A DNA stretch of 64,000 bases from Sphingomonadales bacterium (GTDB lineage: Bacteria; Pseudomonadota; Alphaproteobacteria; Sphingomonadales; Sphingomonadaceae), in contig JADJGU010000003.1 of the NCBI GenBank assembly GCA_016707885.1, positions 124,001 to 188,000 of the forward strand, written 5' to 3'. Below are positions 46,210-55,229 of this stretch, in pieces (position 1 is the first letter of the stretch; the number at the start of each line of letters is the position of its first letter). The notes beneath the pieces are model-generated. The model saw nothing but the letters and a program-made list of their open reading frames with translations. It made no database searches and was not told the DNA's origin. Made by a program: the position numbers and the translations under genes.

Positions 46210-47655
46210 ATGAGCCAGCATAGCGAGACCCTTTTGCTGTTCGGCGCGACCGGCGATCTGTCGCGGCGGATGCTGCTGCCTTCGCTTTATGCGCTGCATT
46301 CGGATGAGCTGATCGCGCCCAATCTGCGCATCTTCGGCACTGCACGCAGCGAGCATGATGACGAAAGTTTCCGCAGCTTTGCCAAGGAAGCTTTGTGCGA
46401 ATTCCTGCCCGACGACCGCAAGGATGAGGGCAAGATCGACGCCTTCCTCACTCGGTTGCATTATCAGGCTCTTGATGCCTCGAAGCCCGAAGGCTTTGCA
46501 GCGCTCGCCGACAAGATTGGTGACATTTCGGGTGGACTTTCGATCTTCCTGTCGACCGCACCCTTCCTGTTCGAACCGACAATCAAGGGGCTGCACGCGG
46601 CGGGTCTTGCCGGGGACAATGTCCGCATCGGCCTTGAAAAGCCGCTGGGCAATGATCTGGCGTCGAGCCGCTCGATCAACGATGCGGTCAATGCTGTTTT
46701 CCCCGAAAACCGCACCTTCCGCATCGACCATTATCTGGGCAAGGAGACCGTCCAGAACCTGATGGCGCTGCGCTTCGCCAACGCGCTGTTCGAGCCGCTG
46801 TGGAATGCCAATGCGATCGAGCATGTGCAGATCACCGTCAGCGAAACGGTGGGCCTGGAAGGGCGCGCAGGTTTTTACGACGATACCGGAGCACTGCGCG
46901 ACATGGTGCAGAACCATATGCTGCAACTGGTGGCGCTCACCGCGATGGAGCCGCCTGCGAACCTCGATTCCACCGCCATACGTGACGAAAAGGTCAAAGT
47001 GCTCCGCGCCTTGCGCGTGGTTCAGGAAGGCGATGTCGTGACCGGCCAATATGGCGAAGGCGCTGTCAAGGGTGCCCCGGTTGCAAGCTATGACAGCGAT
47101 CTGGGCAAGCCTTCGGACACCGAAACCTTTGTCGCGATCAAGGCCTTTGTCGATAACTGGCGCTGGCAGGGCGTGCCTTTCTATCTGCGCACCGGCAAGC
47201 GCCTGGCTGAACGGCGCAGCGAGATTGTGATCCAGTTCAAGCCCGTTCCGCACAACATCTTCAAGGATCGCGGTGGTCGGTTGGAGGCGAACGCGCTGAT
47301 CATCCGCTTGCAGCCCGAAGAATATGTCCGCTTGCTGGTTATGGCAAAGGAACCGGGGCTTGATCGCGGCGGGGTGACGCTTCGCGAGGTGCCGCTGGAC
47401 TTGTCGCTGACCACCGCCTTTGCCGGATCGCGTCGCCGCATCGCCTATGAACGGCTGTTGCTCGACCTTATTGAGGGCGACCAGACCCTTTTCGTGCGCC
47501 GCGACGAGGTGGAGGCGCAATGGACATGGGTCGATGCGATCCGCAAGTTGTGGGCCGATACAGGCCTTAAGCCCAAAAATTACGGCGCAGGCGGATGGGG
47601 CCCCAATGCAGCAATTGCATTGGTCGAGCGCGATGGAGTGAGCTGGCATGAATAA
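46210..47655 (+). CDS. zwf: Glucose-6-phosphate 1-dehydrogenase
   Basis: Zwf oxidises glucose 6-phosphate to 6-phosphogluconolactone. The 481-residue protein has the N-terminal cofactor fold LLLFGATGDLSRRMLLPSLY and the active-site motif RIDHYLGKETVQNL. The ATG at 46210 lies six bases after GGACTGA and is preferred over a TTG at 46168. It heads the operon zwf-edd-glk-eda-pgl, which holds all dedicated Entner-Doudoroff steps; edd overlaps its 3' end by eight bases. Confidence 0.97.
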   Translation: MSQHSETLLLFGATGDLSRRMLLPSLYALHSDELIAPNLRIFGTARSEHDDESFRSFAKEALCEFLPDDRKDEGKIDAFLTRLHYQALDASKPEGFAALADKIGDISGGLSIFLSTAPFLFEPTIKGLHAAGLAGDNVRIGLEKPLGNDLASSRSINDAVNAVFPENRTFRIDHYLGKETVQNLMALRFANALFEPLWNANAIEHVQITVSETVGLEGRAGFYDDTGALRDMVQNHMLQLVALTAMEPPANLDSTAIRDEKVKVLRALRVVQEGDVVTGQYGEGAVKGAPVASYDSDLGKPSDTETFVAIKAFVDNWRWQGVPFYLRTGKRLAERRSEIVIQFKPVPHNIFKDRGGRLEANALIIRLQPEEYVRLLVMAKEPGLDRGGVTLREVPLDLSLTTAFAGSRRRIAYERLLLDLIEGDQTLFVRRDEVEAQWTWVDAIRKLWADTGLKPKNYGAGGWGPNAAIALVERDGVSWHE

Positions 47656-49471
47656 GCTCCATCCGGTTGTTGAAGCCGTCACTAATCGCATCATTGAGCG
47701 GTCGAAGCCAGGGCGGACCGCTTATCTAGATCTGATTGCCCGCGCTCGTGATGCCGGGGTCAACCGGACTGCACTTTCCTGCGGAAATCTCGCTCATGGC
47801 TTTGCCGCGAGCGGGGACGACAAGACCGCGATCCGTGGTGGCAAGGCGATGAATATCGGGATCATCACTGCCTATAACGACATGCTGTCGGCGCATCAGC
47901 CCTATGGCCGCTATCCCGAGCATATCAAGCTGTGGGCGCGCGAGAAGGGCGCGACCGCGCAGGTTGCAGGCGGCGTTCCGGCGATGTGCGACGGGGTGAC
48001 GCAAGGCCAGCTGTCGATGGAATTGTCGCTGTTCAGCCGCGACAATATCGCCATGGGGACGGCTATCGGCCTCAGTCATGGAATGTTCGAAGGCGCGTTG
48101 CTTTTGGGCCTGTGCGACAAGATTGTCCCCGGCCTGCTGATCGGCGCGCTGCGTTTCGGTCATCTGCCGATGATCCTGATCCCGGCAGGGCCAATGCCGT
48201 CTGGCCTCGCCAACAAGGAAAAGCAGCGCGTCCGCCAATTATTTGCCGAAGGCAAGGTCGGCCGTGAAGAACTGCTAGAGGCAGAGGCGGCATCCTATCA
48301 TGGCGCGGGGACCTGCACCTTTTATGGAACCGCCAATTCGAACCAGATGATGATGGAGATGATGGGCCTGCACATGCCCGGTTCCAGCTTCTGCAATCCG
48401 GGCACCAAGCTGCGGCAGGAACTGACCCGCGCGGCGACGCACCGAATTACTGAAATCGGTTGGGAAGGCGACGACTATCGTCCCTTTGGTCAATGCGTCG
48501 ACGAGAAAGCGATCGTCAACGCCATCGTCGGGCTGCTGGCAACCGGCGGATCGACCAACCATGTGCTGCATTTGCCCGCGATTGCACGCGCGGCAGGCAT
48601 CATCGTTGACTGGCAGGATATGGACGAACTATCATCGGTCGTGCCGTTGATTGCGCGGGTCTATCCCAACGGGGCGGGCGACGTGAACTATTTTGCTGCC
48701 GCTGGCGGGATGCCCTTTGTGATCCGTGAACTGGTCGAGGCAGGCCTCGCGCATGATGACATCATGACCGTCTATGGCGGTGGCTTGTCGGCCGGAGCGC
48801 AAGAGCCGCGGATGGATGGCGAGAAGCTGGTCTGGGATGCGGCACCGGCGCAATCGGGCGACGAGAGCATATTGCGCGGCGTTGCCAATCCTTTCTCGCC
48901 CGATGGTGGAATGCGGCTGGTGCAGGGCAATCTGGGACGTGGCACGTTCAAGACCAGTGCGGTCGAGGAAGCCCGCTGGACCATCGAGGCACCAGCGCGT
49001 GTGTTCAGCGACCAGAATGATGCGTTGGCCGCGTTCAAAGCCGGTGAATTTGAACGCGATGTTGTCGTGGTGATCCGCTTTCAGGGACCGGCGGCCAATG
49101 GCATGCCCGAATTGCACAAACTCACCCCTGCGCTGGGCGTGCTGCAGGATAAAGGCTATAAGGTTGCGCTTGTCACCGACGGACGCATGTCGGGGGCGTC
49201 GGGCAAGGTGCCTGCCGCGATCCATATCAGCCCCGAAGCTGTGAAGGGCGGTCCGCTGGCAAAGTTGCGCGACGGCGATGTCGTTCGCCTGTGCGCCAAT
49301 CGGGGAAGTCTGGAAGCGCTAGTCGATGCTACCGAATGGGATGCACGCGAAAATGCAACGCCGCCACCCTACGAACCAGGCGTAGGCCGCGAACTCTTTG
49401 CAATCATGCGTCATTTTGCTGATGAGGCTGAAAAAGGTGGTTCTGCTATGCTGGCGGAGGCGGGGCTGTGA
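47648..49471 (+). CDS. edd: Phosphogluconate dehydratase
   Basis: Edd converts 6-phosphogluconate to KDPG. The 607-residue protein belongs to the IlvD/Edd iron-sulphur family: GGVPAMCDGVTQGQLSMELS carries a cluster cysteine, GTCTFYGTANSNQMMMEMMG is the second family signature, and LVTDGRMSGASGKVPAAIHI is near the C-terminus. It starts eight bases inside zwf and its stop overlaps the glucokinase GTG by four bases. Length is normal. Confidence 0.97.
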   Translation: MNKLHPVVEAVTNRIIERSKPGRTAYLDLIARARDAGVNRTALSCGNLAHGFAASGDDKTAIRGGKAMNIGIITAYNDMLSAHQPYGRYPEHIKLWAREKGATAQVAGGVPAMCDGVTQGQLSMELSLFSRDNIAMGTAIGLSHGMFEGALLLGLCDKIVPGLLIGALRFGHLPMILIPAGPMPSGLANKEKQRVRQLFAEGKVGREELLEAEAASYHGAGTCTFYGTANSNQMMMEMMGLHMPGSSFCNPGTKLRQELTRAATHRITEIGWEGDDYRPFGQCVDEKAIVNAIVGLLATGGSTNHVLHLPAIARAAGIIVDWQDMDELSSVVPLIARVYPNGAGDVNYFAAAGGMPFVIRELVEAGLAHDDIMTVYGGGLSAGAQEPRMDGEKLVWDAAPAQSGDESILRGVANPFSPDGGMRLVQGNLGRGTFKTSAVEEARWTIEAPARVFSDQNDALAAFKAGEFERDVVVVIRFQGPAANGMPELHKLTPALGVLQDKGYKVALVTDGRMSGASGKVPAAIHISPEAVKGGPLAKLRDGDVVRLCANRGSLEALVDATEWDARENATPPPYEPGVGRELFAIMRHFADEAEKGGSAMLAEAGL

Positions 49472-50439
49472 CCCGGCTCGTTACAGTCGACATCGGCGGC
49501 ACACACGCGCGCTTTGCTCTTGCTGAAGTCGCGGACAGCAAAGTGGTCTCGCTTGGCGAACCGGTGACCATGAAAACTGCCGAACATGCGTCGTTCCAGA
49601 CCGCTTGGGAGGCGTTTGACGATATAATCGACGAACCCATCCCGCAGGCTGTCGCTATCGCAATCGCCGGGCCGATCAATGCCGAGGTGATCAAGTTCAC
49701 CAACAATCCGTGGATCATCCGCCCGGCGTTGATCGGCGAAAAGCTGAAGGTCGATGCCTATACGCTGGTCAACGATTTCGAGGCGGTCGGGCATGCCGTG
49801 GCGCAAGCCGATGCCGAACATTTCGTGCATCTGTGCGGCCCGGACGAGCCACTAGCGGCGACCGGTACTATAAGCATCATCGGCCCTGGTACCGGTTTAG
49901 GCGTTGCGCATCTGCTCCGCACGGGTGGCCATTATCATGTGCAGGCAACCGAAGGCGGGCATATCGATTTCGCGCCGCTCGACAGCATTGAGGATGCGGT
50001 GCTGGCCAAGCTCCGCAAGCGCTATCGCCGTGTGTCGGTCGAGCGTGTTGTTTCGGGGCCGGGCTTGCTCGAGATCTACGAAACGCTCGCCGGCATAGAG
50101 GGTAGGGCAATCCAGCAGCTCGATGACAAGGAATTATGGGCGCTCGGCACTTCTGGCGAGGATAGTCTGGCCGCCGCCGCCGTCGATCGTTTCTGCCTGT
50201 CGCTGGGAAGCGTCGCAGGCGATATCGCGCTGGCGCAGGGCGGTTTTGCCGGGGTGGTGATTGCGGGTGGACTTGGTTTGCGGATCAAGGACACCTTGTT
50301 GCGCTCCGGCTTTGCCGAACGTTTCCGCGCCAAGGGACGGTTCGAAGGATTGATGTCGGGCATTCCCGTTAAATTGATTACCCACCCGCAGCCGGGGCTG
50401 TTCGGGGCAGCGGCGGCCTTTGCCCGCCAGCATGGATAA
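49468..50439 (+). CDS. glk: Glucokinase
   Basis: This 323-residue kinase phosphorylates glucose to glucose 6-phosphate with ATP and so feeds the rest of the operon. It belongs to the bacterial Glk family by the ATP site VDIGGTHARFALAE at the N-terminus, and the NDFEAVGH and GPGTGLGVAHL segments. The start is GTG at 49468, overlapping the edd stop in GTGA. It is followed nine bases later by eda. Confidence 0.95.
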   Translation: MTRLVTVDIGGTHARFALAEVADSKVVSLGEPVTMKTAEHASFQTAWEAFDDIIDEPIPQAVAIAIAGPINAEVIKFTNNPWIIRPALIGEKLKVDAYTLVNDFEAVGHAVAQADAEHFVHLCGPDEPLAATGTISIIGPGTGLGVAHLLRTGGHYHVQATEGGHIDFAPLDSIEDAVLAKLRKRYRRVSVERVVSGPGLLEIYETLAGIEGRAIQQLDDKELWALGTSGEDSLAAAAVDRFCLSLGSVAGDIALAQGGFAGVVIAGGLGLRIKDTLLRSGFAERFRAKGRFEGLMSGIPVKLITHPQPGLFGAAAAFARQHG

Positions 50440-50448
50440 GGATACATA

Positions 50449-51063
50449 ATGAAACCCATCGAAACGATCATGCGCACCGCGCCAGTGATACCCGTACTGG
50501 TGATAGACGATGTCGCGCATGCCAAGCCGATTGCCGAGGCGCTGGTGGCGGGCGGGTTGCGGGTGCTTGAAGTGACCTTGCGTACCGACGCCGGCCTCGA
50601 TGCCATACGCGAAATGAAAAAGGTGCCTGGCGCAATTGTCGGCGCCGGAACAGTGGTCGATGTCGCTGGTCTCGAAAGTGCAATTGCTGCTGGTAGCGAG
50701 TTCATCGTGTCTCCCGGTTTGACGGAAAAGCTCGGGATGGCGGCAGTCGCGAAAGGCATCCCCTTCCTTCCCGGCATTGCGAGCGCGAGCGATATCATGC
50801 GCGGGCTCGATCTTGGCCTTACCCATTTCAAATTCTTCCCTGCAGAAGCCAATGGCGGGCTTCCTGCGCTCAAATCGCTGATCGGCCCCTTTGGTCAGTG
50901 CAAATTCTGCCCGACCGGCGGCATCAAACAGGAAACTGCCGCTGACTGGTTGGCGGTCCCTGAGATTTTATGTGTTGGCGGAAGCTGGCTTATTGCTAAA
51001 GGAACCCCCGATGTCGCAGCGATAGAGGCTGCGGCGCGCGCCGCCGCTGCGCTGGCGCGGTAA
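50449..51063 (+). CDS. eda: KDPG aldolase
   Basis: Eda cleaves 2-keto-3-deoxy-6-phosphogluconate to pyruvate and glyceraldehyde 3-phosphate. The 204-residue TIM-barrel protein has the catalytic Glu41 and Arg45 in LEVTLRT and the Schiff-base Lys128 in THFKFFPAE. Phosphate-binding FCPTGGIK follows. It lies between glk and pgl in the operon with short gaps. Length is normal. Confidence 0.97.
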   Translation: MKPIETIMRTAPVIPVLVIDDVAHAKPIAEALVAGGLRVLEVTLRTDAGLDAIREMKKVPGAIVGAGTVVDVAGLESAIAAGSEFIVSPGLTEKLGMAAVAKGIPFLPGIASASDIMRGLDLGLTHFKFFPAEANGGLPALKSLIGPFGQCKFCPTGGIKQETAADWLAVPEILCVGGSWLIAKGTPDVAAIEAAARAAAALAR

Positions 51064-51079
51064 ACCAAGGAAAAGTGCG

Positions 51080-51787
51080 ATGGCCGAAGAAATCGAGTGG
51101 TGGGAATTTGATTCGGCAGAAGAATTCATCGACGGAGGTGTCGGCGACGTAACTTTCATCATTGAAAGTGCTTTGGATGCACGCGGTCAGGCGCTGGTGG
51201 CCTTTCCCGGCGGCAGCACCCCCAAGCCGATCCTCGAGAAACTGGCTCAAGTGCCGCTGCGCTGGAAGGGTGTCACGATCATCCCGACTGACGAACGGCT
51301 CGTTCCGGTCAGCGATCCGCTGTCCAACGTTGCGATGCTGGCCAAGATTTTCCTGCCTAAAGGTGCCCGTGTTTTGCCGCTCAACAGCGAAGCTGTGGAT
51401 TACAAACTGGCGGGAAGTGCTGCAAATGCGCGACTATCGGAACTGCACTGGCCGCTCGATCTCGTATGGCTGGGCATGGGGGCTGATGGTCATACTGCGT
51501 CGATATTCCCTGGCGCCGATTTCGATGAGGCGCTGGCACCGGCAAAGGACGTCCGCGCTATCGGTGTCCGGCCTGAACCAATGCCGCCTGAAGCACCCGT
51601 TGATCGGGTCACTTTGACCCTCCCTGCCATCGTCGAGGCACGGACGACGATGTTCGTGATCAATGGCGCAGAAAAGCAGGCAGTTCTGGAAAAGGCGATA
51701 GAGGACGGGAAAAAGTCGAACTATCCCGTGGGCCGCGTCTTTGACGCATTGACGGTACCCGTCGACATTTATTGCCTGACCAGCTGA
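51080..51787 (+). CDS. pgl: 6-phosphogluconolactonase
   Basis: Pgl hydrolyses 6-phosphogluconolactone to 6-phosphogluconate, completing the step between zwf and edd. The 235-residue protein belongs to the DevB/NagB-like family: VAFPGGSTPKPILEKLA, IIPTDERLVP and LGMGADGHTASIFPG are diagnostic. It is the last gene of the operon, 16 bases after eda, and is convergent with a PilZ gene, four bases apart. Confidence 0.95.
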   Translation: MAEEIEWWEFDSAEEFIDGGVGDVTFIIESALDARGQALVAFPGGSTPKPILEKLAQVPLRWKGVTIIPTDERLVPVSDPLSNVAMLAKIFLPKGARVLPLNSEAVDYKLAGSAANARLSELHWPLDLVWLGMGADGHTASIFPGADFDEALAPAKDVRAIGVRPEPMPPEAPVDRVTLTLPAIVEARTTMFVINGAEKQAVLEKAIEDGKKSNYPVGRVFDALTVPVDIYCLTS

Positions 51788-51791
51788 GCTT

Positions 51792-52196
51792 TCAAATACG
51801 GCGGAGTGGCGGCTTTTGTGTCGCCTGCTGGTTCAGTTTGCGCAAATAATGCGGCATGGTTTCGTCAACCTTGTTGGTGCCGACGCTTTGCCGGGCAGCC
51901 TTGGGGTCGATCGGATAGTCGAACGCGATGCCGATTCGCGACTCAGCGACCCAGGCGACTTTGCCGGTTATCCAGCCGATATTTTTCAGGTTGATTTCGG
52001 CTACTTCGCCACGGCTCGCACGGAGCGGCGCTTCGGCCATTAAGCCACCGGAGGACAGGTTGCGGATGCGGACTTCGTTTTCCGTACCCGATGAAGGAAA
52101 GCGCAATACTGCTTTCAGAAGCAAGCTATTGCGATCATTCGACCGGTTCGATTCCGAAGTGTCGTCCATGTCAGTCTGTTCCAGCGGCTTGTTCAT
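51792..52196 (-). CDS. PilZ-domain protein
   Basis: This 134-residue protein is mainly one PilZ domain: a basic region followed by VRIRNLSSGGLMAEAP, with the (D/N)xSxxG c-di-GMP signature as NLSSGG, and the late beta strands with GIAFDYPID. The RxxxR part of the binding motif is not clearly present near the N-terminus (NDRNSLLLKAVLRF), so c-di-GMP binding is uncertain. Start codons at 52196 and 52169 are both possible. It lies beside the Flp pilin genes but has its own upstream region. Confidence 0.85.
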   Translation of the reverse strand: MNKPLEQTDMDDTSESNRSNDRNSLLLKAVLRFPSSGTENEVRIRNLSSGGLMAEAPLRASRGEVAEINLKNIGWITGKVAWVAESRIGIAFDYPIDPKAARQSVGTNKVDETMPHYLRKLNQQATQKPPLRRI

Positions 52197-52282
52197 GGGA
52201 TCTCAAAGGTCCACTTTGTGATTGAAGACCTTGAAAATAGGCCCAATTGGTCGCCAATTGGTTAACAGTCCGCACATATTTA

Positions 52283-52317
52283 TAAAGAAAAGGGCGAGAA
52301 CCAAAAGGTTCCCGCCC
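52283..52317 (-). terminator. Rho-independent terminator of the first Flp pilin gene
   Basis: On the minus strand GGGCGGGAACC, loop TTTT and GGTTCTCGCCC form an eleven-pair stem with one G-T pair, followed by TTTTCTTT. It lies about 50 bases after the pilin stop. Confidence 0.85.
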
Positions 52318-52366
52318 CATGTCTTTCGAAGATACCTGACTATTGTCAGGTCAACGACTTGGCAGA

Positions 52367-52531
52367 TTACTGCTCAAGACCGTTGTTGACTTCGTTGAAG
52401 GTGTTGTTGAGGTTGTTGCCCAGCTGACCCATGGCAACAATAGCAGCAACTGCGATAAGAGCGGCAATCAGGCCATACTCGATTGCGGTTGCGCCTTCTT
52501 CATTCTTGAAAAGCTTTTTGATCATTTTCAT
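52367..52531 (-). CDS. Flp/Fap-type pilin
   Basis: This 54-residue prepilin has a short basic leader MKMIKKLFKNEEG and the type IVb hydrophobic core ATAIEYGLIAALIAVAAIVA with the conserved EY pair used in assembly. It is the major subunit of Flp/Tad adhesion pili and is cleaved by the TadV peptidase. I use the ATG at 52531 because AGGAG lies nine bases upstream. A terminator follows. The matching ATPase gene cpaF is 4 kb away. Confidence 0.92.
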   Translation of the reverse strand: MKMIKKLFKNEEGATAIEYGLIAALIAVAAIVAMGQLGNNLNNTFNEVNNGLEQ

Positions 52532-52633
52532 CTCAGGTCTCCTGTTCAATTTGTTCACCCGGCAGTCTGCAAAAAACCGACTGTCCCTGAACTGATATTA
52601 CAAATTGTCCTACCAATTCGTTAAACACCGAAA

Positions 52634-52810
52634 TTATTCCGTTGCGGTAACAATCTCGTTCGAAACACTATTCCACATATTGTTTGTAGAGTTTGCGACA
52701 TTGCCAATCGCCGCCATAATGGCCACGACCACCAATGATACTATCAGTCCGTACTCAACCGCCGTCGCCCCTGCTTGGGACTTCAAAATGCCCCTCAAAA
52801 AATTCAACAT
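52634..52810 (-). CDS. Second Flp/Fap-type pilin
   Basis: This 58-residue protein has the same plan as the neighbouring pilin: leader MLNFLRGILKSQAG, core ATAVEYGLIVSLVVVAIMAA and an Asn/Ser-rich tail ending in IVTATE. The sequence differs clearly from the first pilin, so it may be a minor or specialised subunit. The ATG at 52810 gives a leader of normal length; an upstream ATG at 52831 is possible. It is on the same strand as the first pilin, with about 100 bases between. Confidence 0.9.
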   Translation of the reverse strand: MLNFLRGILKSQAGATAVEYGLIVSLVVVAIMAAIGNVANSTNNMWNSVSNEIVTATE

Positions 52811-52893
52811 GAGCTGTTCCAATTCATGCATGGGTTTCGACGTCCCTGTTTTTTCACATAGGTGTTAACAAAAACTTTCCAGAAGGAAGCGAA

Positions 52894-53307
52894 GTGCAAA
52901 ATAATCCGACAATGCTTTACGTTGTGGCCGCCGTTTTGAAGGATGGCGCTGGCCGGATATTTTTGCAGCAACGCCCGGAAGGTCGCGAAATGGCTGGGCT
53001 TTGGGAGTTTCCTGGCGGGAAAATCGATTCAGACGAAACGCCGGAAGTAGCCCTTGTTCGCGAGCTGTCGGAAGAGTTGGGCGTCCAGGTTGAGGTCGAA
53101 GATTTGACACCACTTTGCTTCGCAAGTGCCGATATCGGCAACCGGAATCTGATTCTGCTGCTCTACCATTGCAGTCGATGGATGGGCGAACTGACATCGC
53201 TGGAGCAACAGGAAATCGGCTGGTTTACGTTACAGGAGATGTATTCGCTCGAAATGCCGCCCGCCGATTTGCCGCTGCTGCCATTGCTGCAGAAGCTCGA
53301 TTTATAA
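52894..53307 (+). CDS. mutT: 8-oxo-dGTP diphosphatase (MutT)
   Basis: This 137-residue Nudix hydrolase removes oxidised dGTP from the pool. The Nudix box is complete at residues 42-64 (GKIDSDETPE... through REL SEELGV, with G, E, R, E and EExG in register). The start is GTG at 52894 because GAAGGAAG lies six bases upstream; the ATG at 52912 would be internal. It is convergent with the methyltransferase gene, which overlaps by six bases. WEFPGGKI and LQQRPEGREMAG fit MutT. Confidence 0.93.
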   Translation: MQNNPTMLYVVAAVLKDGAGRIFLQQRPEGREMAGLWEFPGGKIDSDETPEVALVRELSEELGVQVEVEDLTPLCFASADIGNRNLILLLYHCSRWMGELTSLEQQEIGWFTLQEMYSLEMPPADLPLLPLLQKLDL

Positions 53308-54126
53308 CCCTGTCTTTCTCAATGTTGTGGCGAGCGAAACTTTACCGCTGCCACGCGCAGCCGGGAGGGGTTGATCGGGCGAGGGTGCCCAGCCGCTCAA
53401 GTGGATGAATTCAAATCTTTCGGTGACCTTGCCCTCGTCACTTGCCTGTTGGGCCCAAGCCATATTCAGTTTTTGCGGATAGTTTCGTCCAAGATATCGC
53501 CGATGGCCGGCAAGGCAATTGCCGAACCCCGCATCGCGCAAATCGGCCACCGCGGTTTTCCAGGACGAATATCTCACATCATAGCCGATCTTGTCGGCAA
53601 CTGGCAGCGCAAAGCCTGTCCGCGACAGCAAATCTGCGGCCGATCGCAACTCAATTTGGGGGTGAATATGCGCCGTAGTTTTTTCCCCATCGGCTGCGAG
53701 CATCGTTTTTTTGAGGCTAGCCAATGTTCCCGCTCCAAACATAGCGCCCAGGAATAGCCCGTCAGGTCGCAGCGACCGGCGGATCTGGATCAGGGCACCG
53801 GGCAAGTCGTTTACGCTGTCCAGCGTACCGGCTGTGATAATCAGATCATACTCTTCGGTGCTCAGATTAAGTCGGTCCTCATCGGCTATCGCCAAGGTTG
53901 CAACCGCTCCGACCTTGCCAGCGGTCAATGCCTCGGCCCGGTAAGCCAGTGGCCCGATTATCAGGCAGCTTTCGAAATCGCGCGTCGTGCACGCAAGCCG
54001 ATCCGCGACATCGTCGAACAATATGTCCCACAGGAAATGGCGCCCCTGCGATCGATGCCTTGCACGCACTTGCATGGCCCGGCGACGATGTCGGTTGAAA
54101 ATTTCAGGGGGGCTGGCCTGTTGCAT
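53302..54126 (-). CDS. SAM-dependent methyltransferase, NDUFAF5/BioC-like
   Basis: This 274-residue protein begins PPEIFNRHRRRAMQVRAR, the FDR..RRxR start typical of the NDUFAF5/BioC-like methyltransferases. It has a Rossmann SAM fold with SCLIIGPLAY, YDLIITAGTLDSVNDLPGAL and IRRSLRPDGLFLGAMFG. The glycine-rich SAM loop is unusual (IGPLAYR instead of GxGxG), so cofactor binding may differ. It is divergent from comF by about 40 bases. The substrate is unknown; a role near complex I assembly is known for the eukaryotic relative. Confidence 0.82.
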   Translation of the reverse strand: MQQASPPEIFNRHRRRAMQVRARHRSQGRHFLWDILFDDVADRLACTTRDFESCLIIGPLAYRAEALTAGKVGAVATLAIADEDRLNLSTEEYDLIITAGTLDSVNDLPGALIQIRRSLRPDGLFLGAMFGAGTLASLKKTMLAADGEKTTAHIHPQIELRSAADLLSRTGFALPVADKIGYDVRYSSWKTAVADLRDAGFGNCLAGHRRYLGRNYPQKLNMAWAQQASDEGKVTERFEFIHLSGWAPSPDQPLPAARGSGKVSLATTLRKTGL

Positions 54127-54168
54127 TTGCCGCTTGTGCCGCGCTTGGGATTATCGGACAAGTAGCAG

Positions 54169-54933
54169 ATGCAATCTTTAGCGCTTCCCCTGCGAACGCT
54201 GGTCAACTTTGCGCTTCCCCCGCGTTGCCCGGCTTGCGGCGTGATCACGCCAGACCAGAATCAATTTTGTTCGGGCTGTTGGCAGCAACTGCATTTCCTC
54301 GCGCAGCCCGCATGCTCGACATGTGATCTGCCGTTGCCATTTGCAGGCGGCGTGGATGCACAATGTGGAGCGTGCCTGACGAAGCCGCCACGGCATTCTG
54401 GCATCAAGGCCGTCTTAGCCTATGGAGACATCGCCCGCGATATTGCGCTCAAGCTGAAATATGGCGGAAAAATCGGTTTGGCGCGCTTGATTGCCGGTCT
54501 GTTACAGCGGCATGCTGCTGATCTACCGACCGATGCGATTTTCGTCCCCGTTCCGCTGCACTGGTCCAGACTATGGCGGCGGCGTTTCAACCAGTCGGCG
54601 CTTATCGGGCAGGAACTGGCCCGGCTGAGCCGGAGAGACTATTGTCCGGATGCCCTTTTGCGTACCCGGCGCACGACCCCGTTGGGCGGACTATCGGCCA
54701 AACAAAGGGCGGCAATGGTCAAGGGGGCGTTTTCCATCAACGAACGCAGTAGAGTCCGCATCAATGGCAAAGCCGTCGCCTTGGTGGACGATGTTTACAC
54801 CAGTGGTGCGACAACCGACGCCTGTGTTGCGACCTTGCTTAACGCTGGCGCGAGCAGCGTTACCATTTTTTGCTGGTCACGGGTTTTACCGGAGGCGCTC
54901 GAACTGGGGCATTCTTTCGACGGTCTATCTTGA
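54169..54933 (+). CDS. comF: ComF-family phosphoribosyltransferase-like protein
   Basis: This 254-residue protein has the N-terminal zinc-binding cysteine pairs C20/C23 (CPAC), C34/C37 (CSGC), C49/C52 and C66/C69, and the C-terminal phosphoribosyltransferase loop VALVDDVYTSGATTDAC. ComF proteins act in DNA uptake in competent bacteria, but many carriers are not competent and its exact role is open. It is head-to-head with the methyltransferase gene and 31 bases ahead of grxC. Confidence 0.92.
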   Translation: MQSLALPLRTLVNFALPPRCPACGVITPDQNQFCSGCWQQLHFLAQPACSTCDLPLPFAGGVDAQCGACLTKPPRHSGIKAVLAYGDIARDIALKLKYGGKIGLARLIAGLLQRHAADLPTDAIFVPVPLHWSRLWRRRFNQSALIGQELARLSRRDYCPDALLRTRRTTPLGGLSAKQRAAMVKGAFSINERSRVRINGKAVALVDDVYTSGATTDACVATLLNAGASSVTIFCWSRVLPEALELGHSFDGLS

Positions 54934-54964
54934 CGCGCGGCGTGCAGGCTCCCATCTGGGTAGC

Positions 54965-55225
54965 ATGAGCGCATCCGTTGAAATTTTCACCAAATTCGCA
55001 TGTCCATTTTGCTATCGGGCCAAGGCACTGCTCGATTCAAAGGGTGTAGCCTATAAGGAACTCGACGCGAGCGGCGGGCCCGTGCGGGACGATATGTTGG
55101 CGCGATCCAATGGCCGCACCACCGTTCCCCAGATATTCATCAATGGCCACCATGTCGGCGGCTGCGACGATCTGGTGGCTTTGGAAGCTGCTGGCAGGCT
55201 TGATCCGTTATTGGCAGAGATCTGA
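54965..55225 (+). CDS. grxC: Glutaredoxin 3
   Basis: This 86-residue thioredoxin-fold protein has the redox site CPFC at C13-C16 (the usual form is CPYC), the cis-proline segment TTVPQIFINGHHVGG and the GGCDDLVALEAAG helix. It reduces disulphides with glutathione. The ATG at 54965 is supported by the normal start MSASVEIFTKFA. It is part of the run comF-grxC-DUF1178, four bases ahead of the latter. Confidence 0.95.
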   Translation: MSASVEIFTKFACPFCYRAKALLDSKGVAYKELDASGGPVRDDMLARSNGRTTVPQIFINGHHVGGCDDLVALEAAGRLDPLLAEI

Positions 55226-55229
55226 CTCC

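Noticed and set aside
46096..47694. Open frame of 532 codons on the minus strand opposite zwf
   Set aside because: Antisense shadow of a conserved gene; no recognisable protein features.
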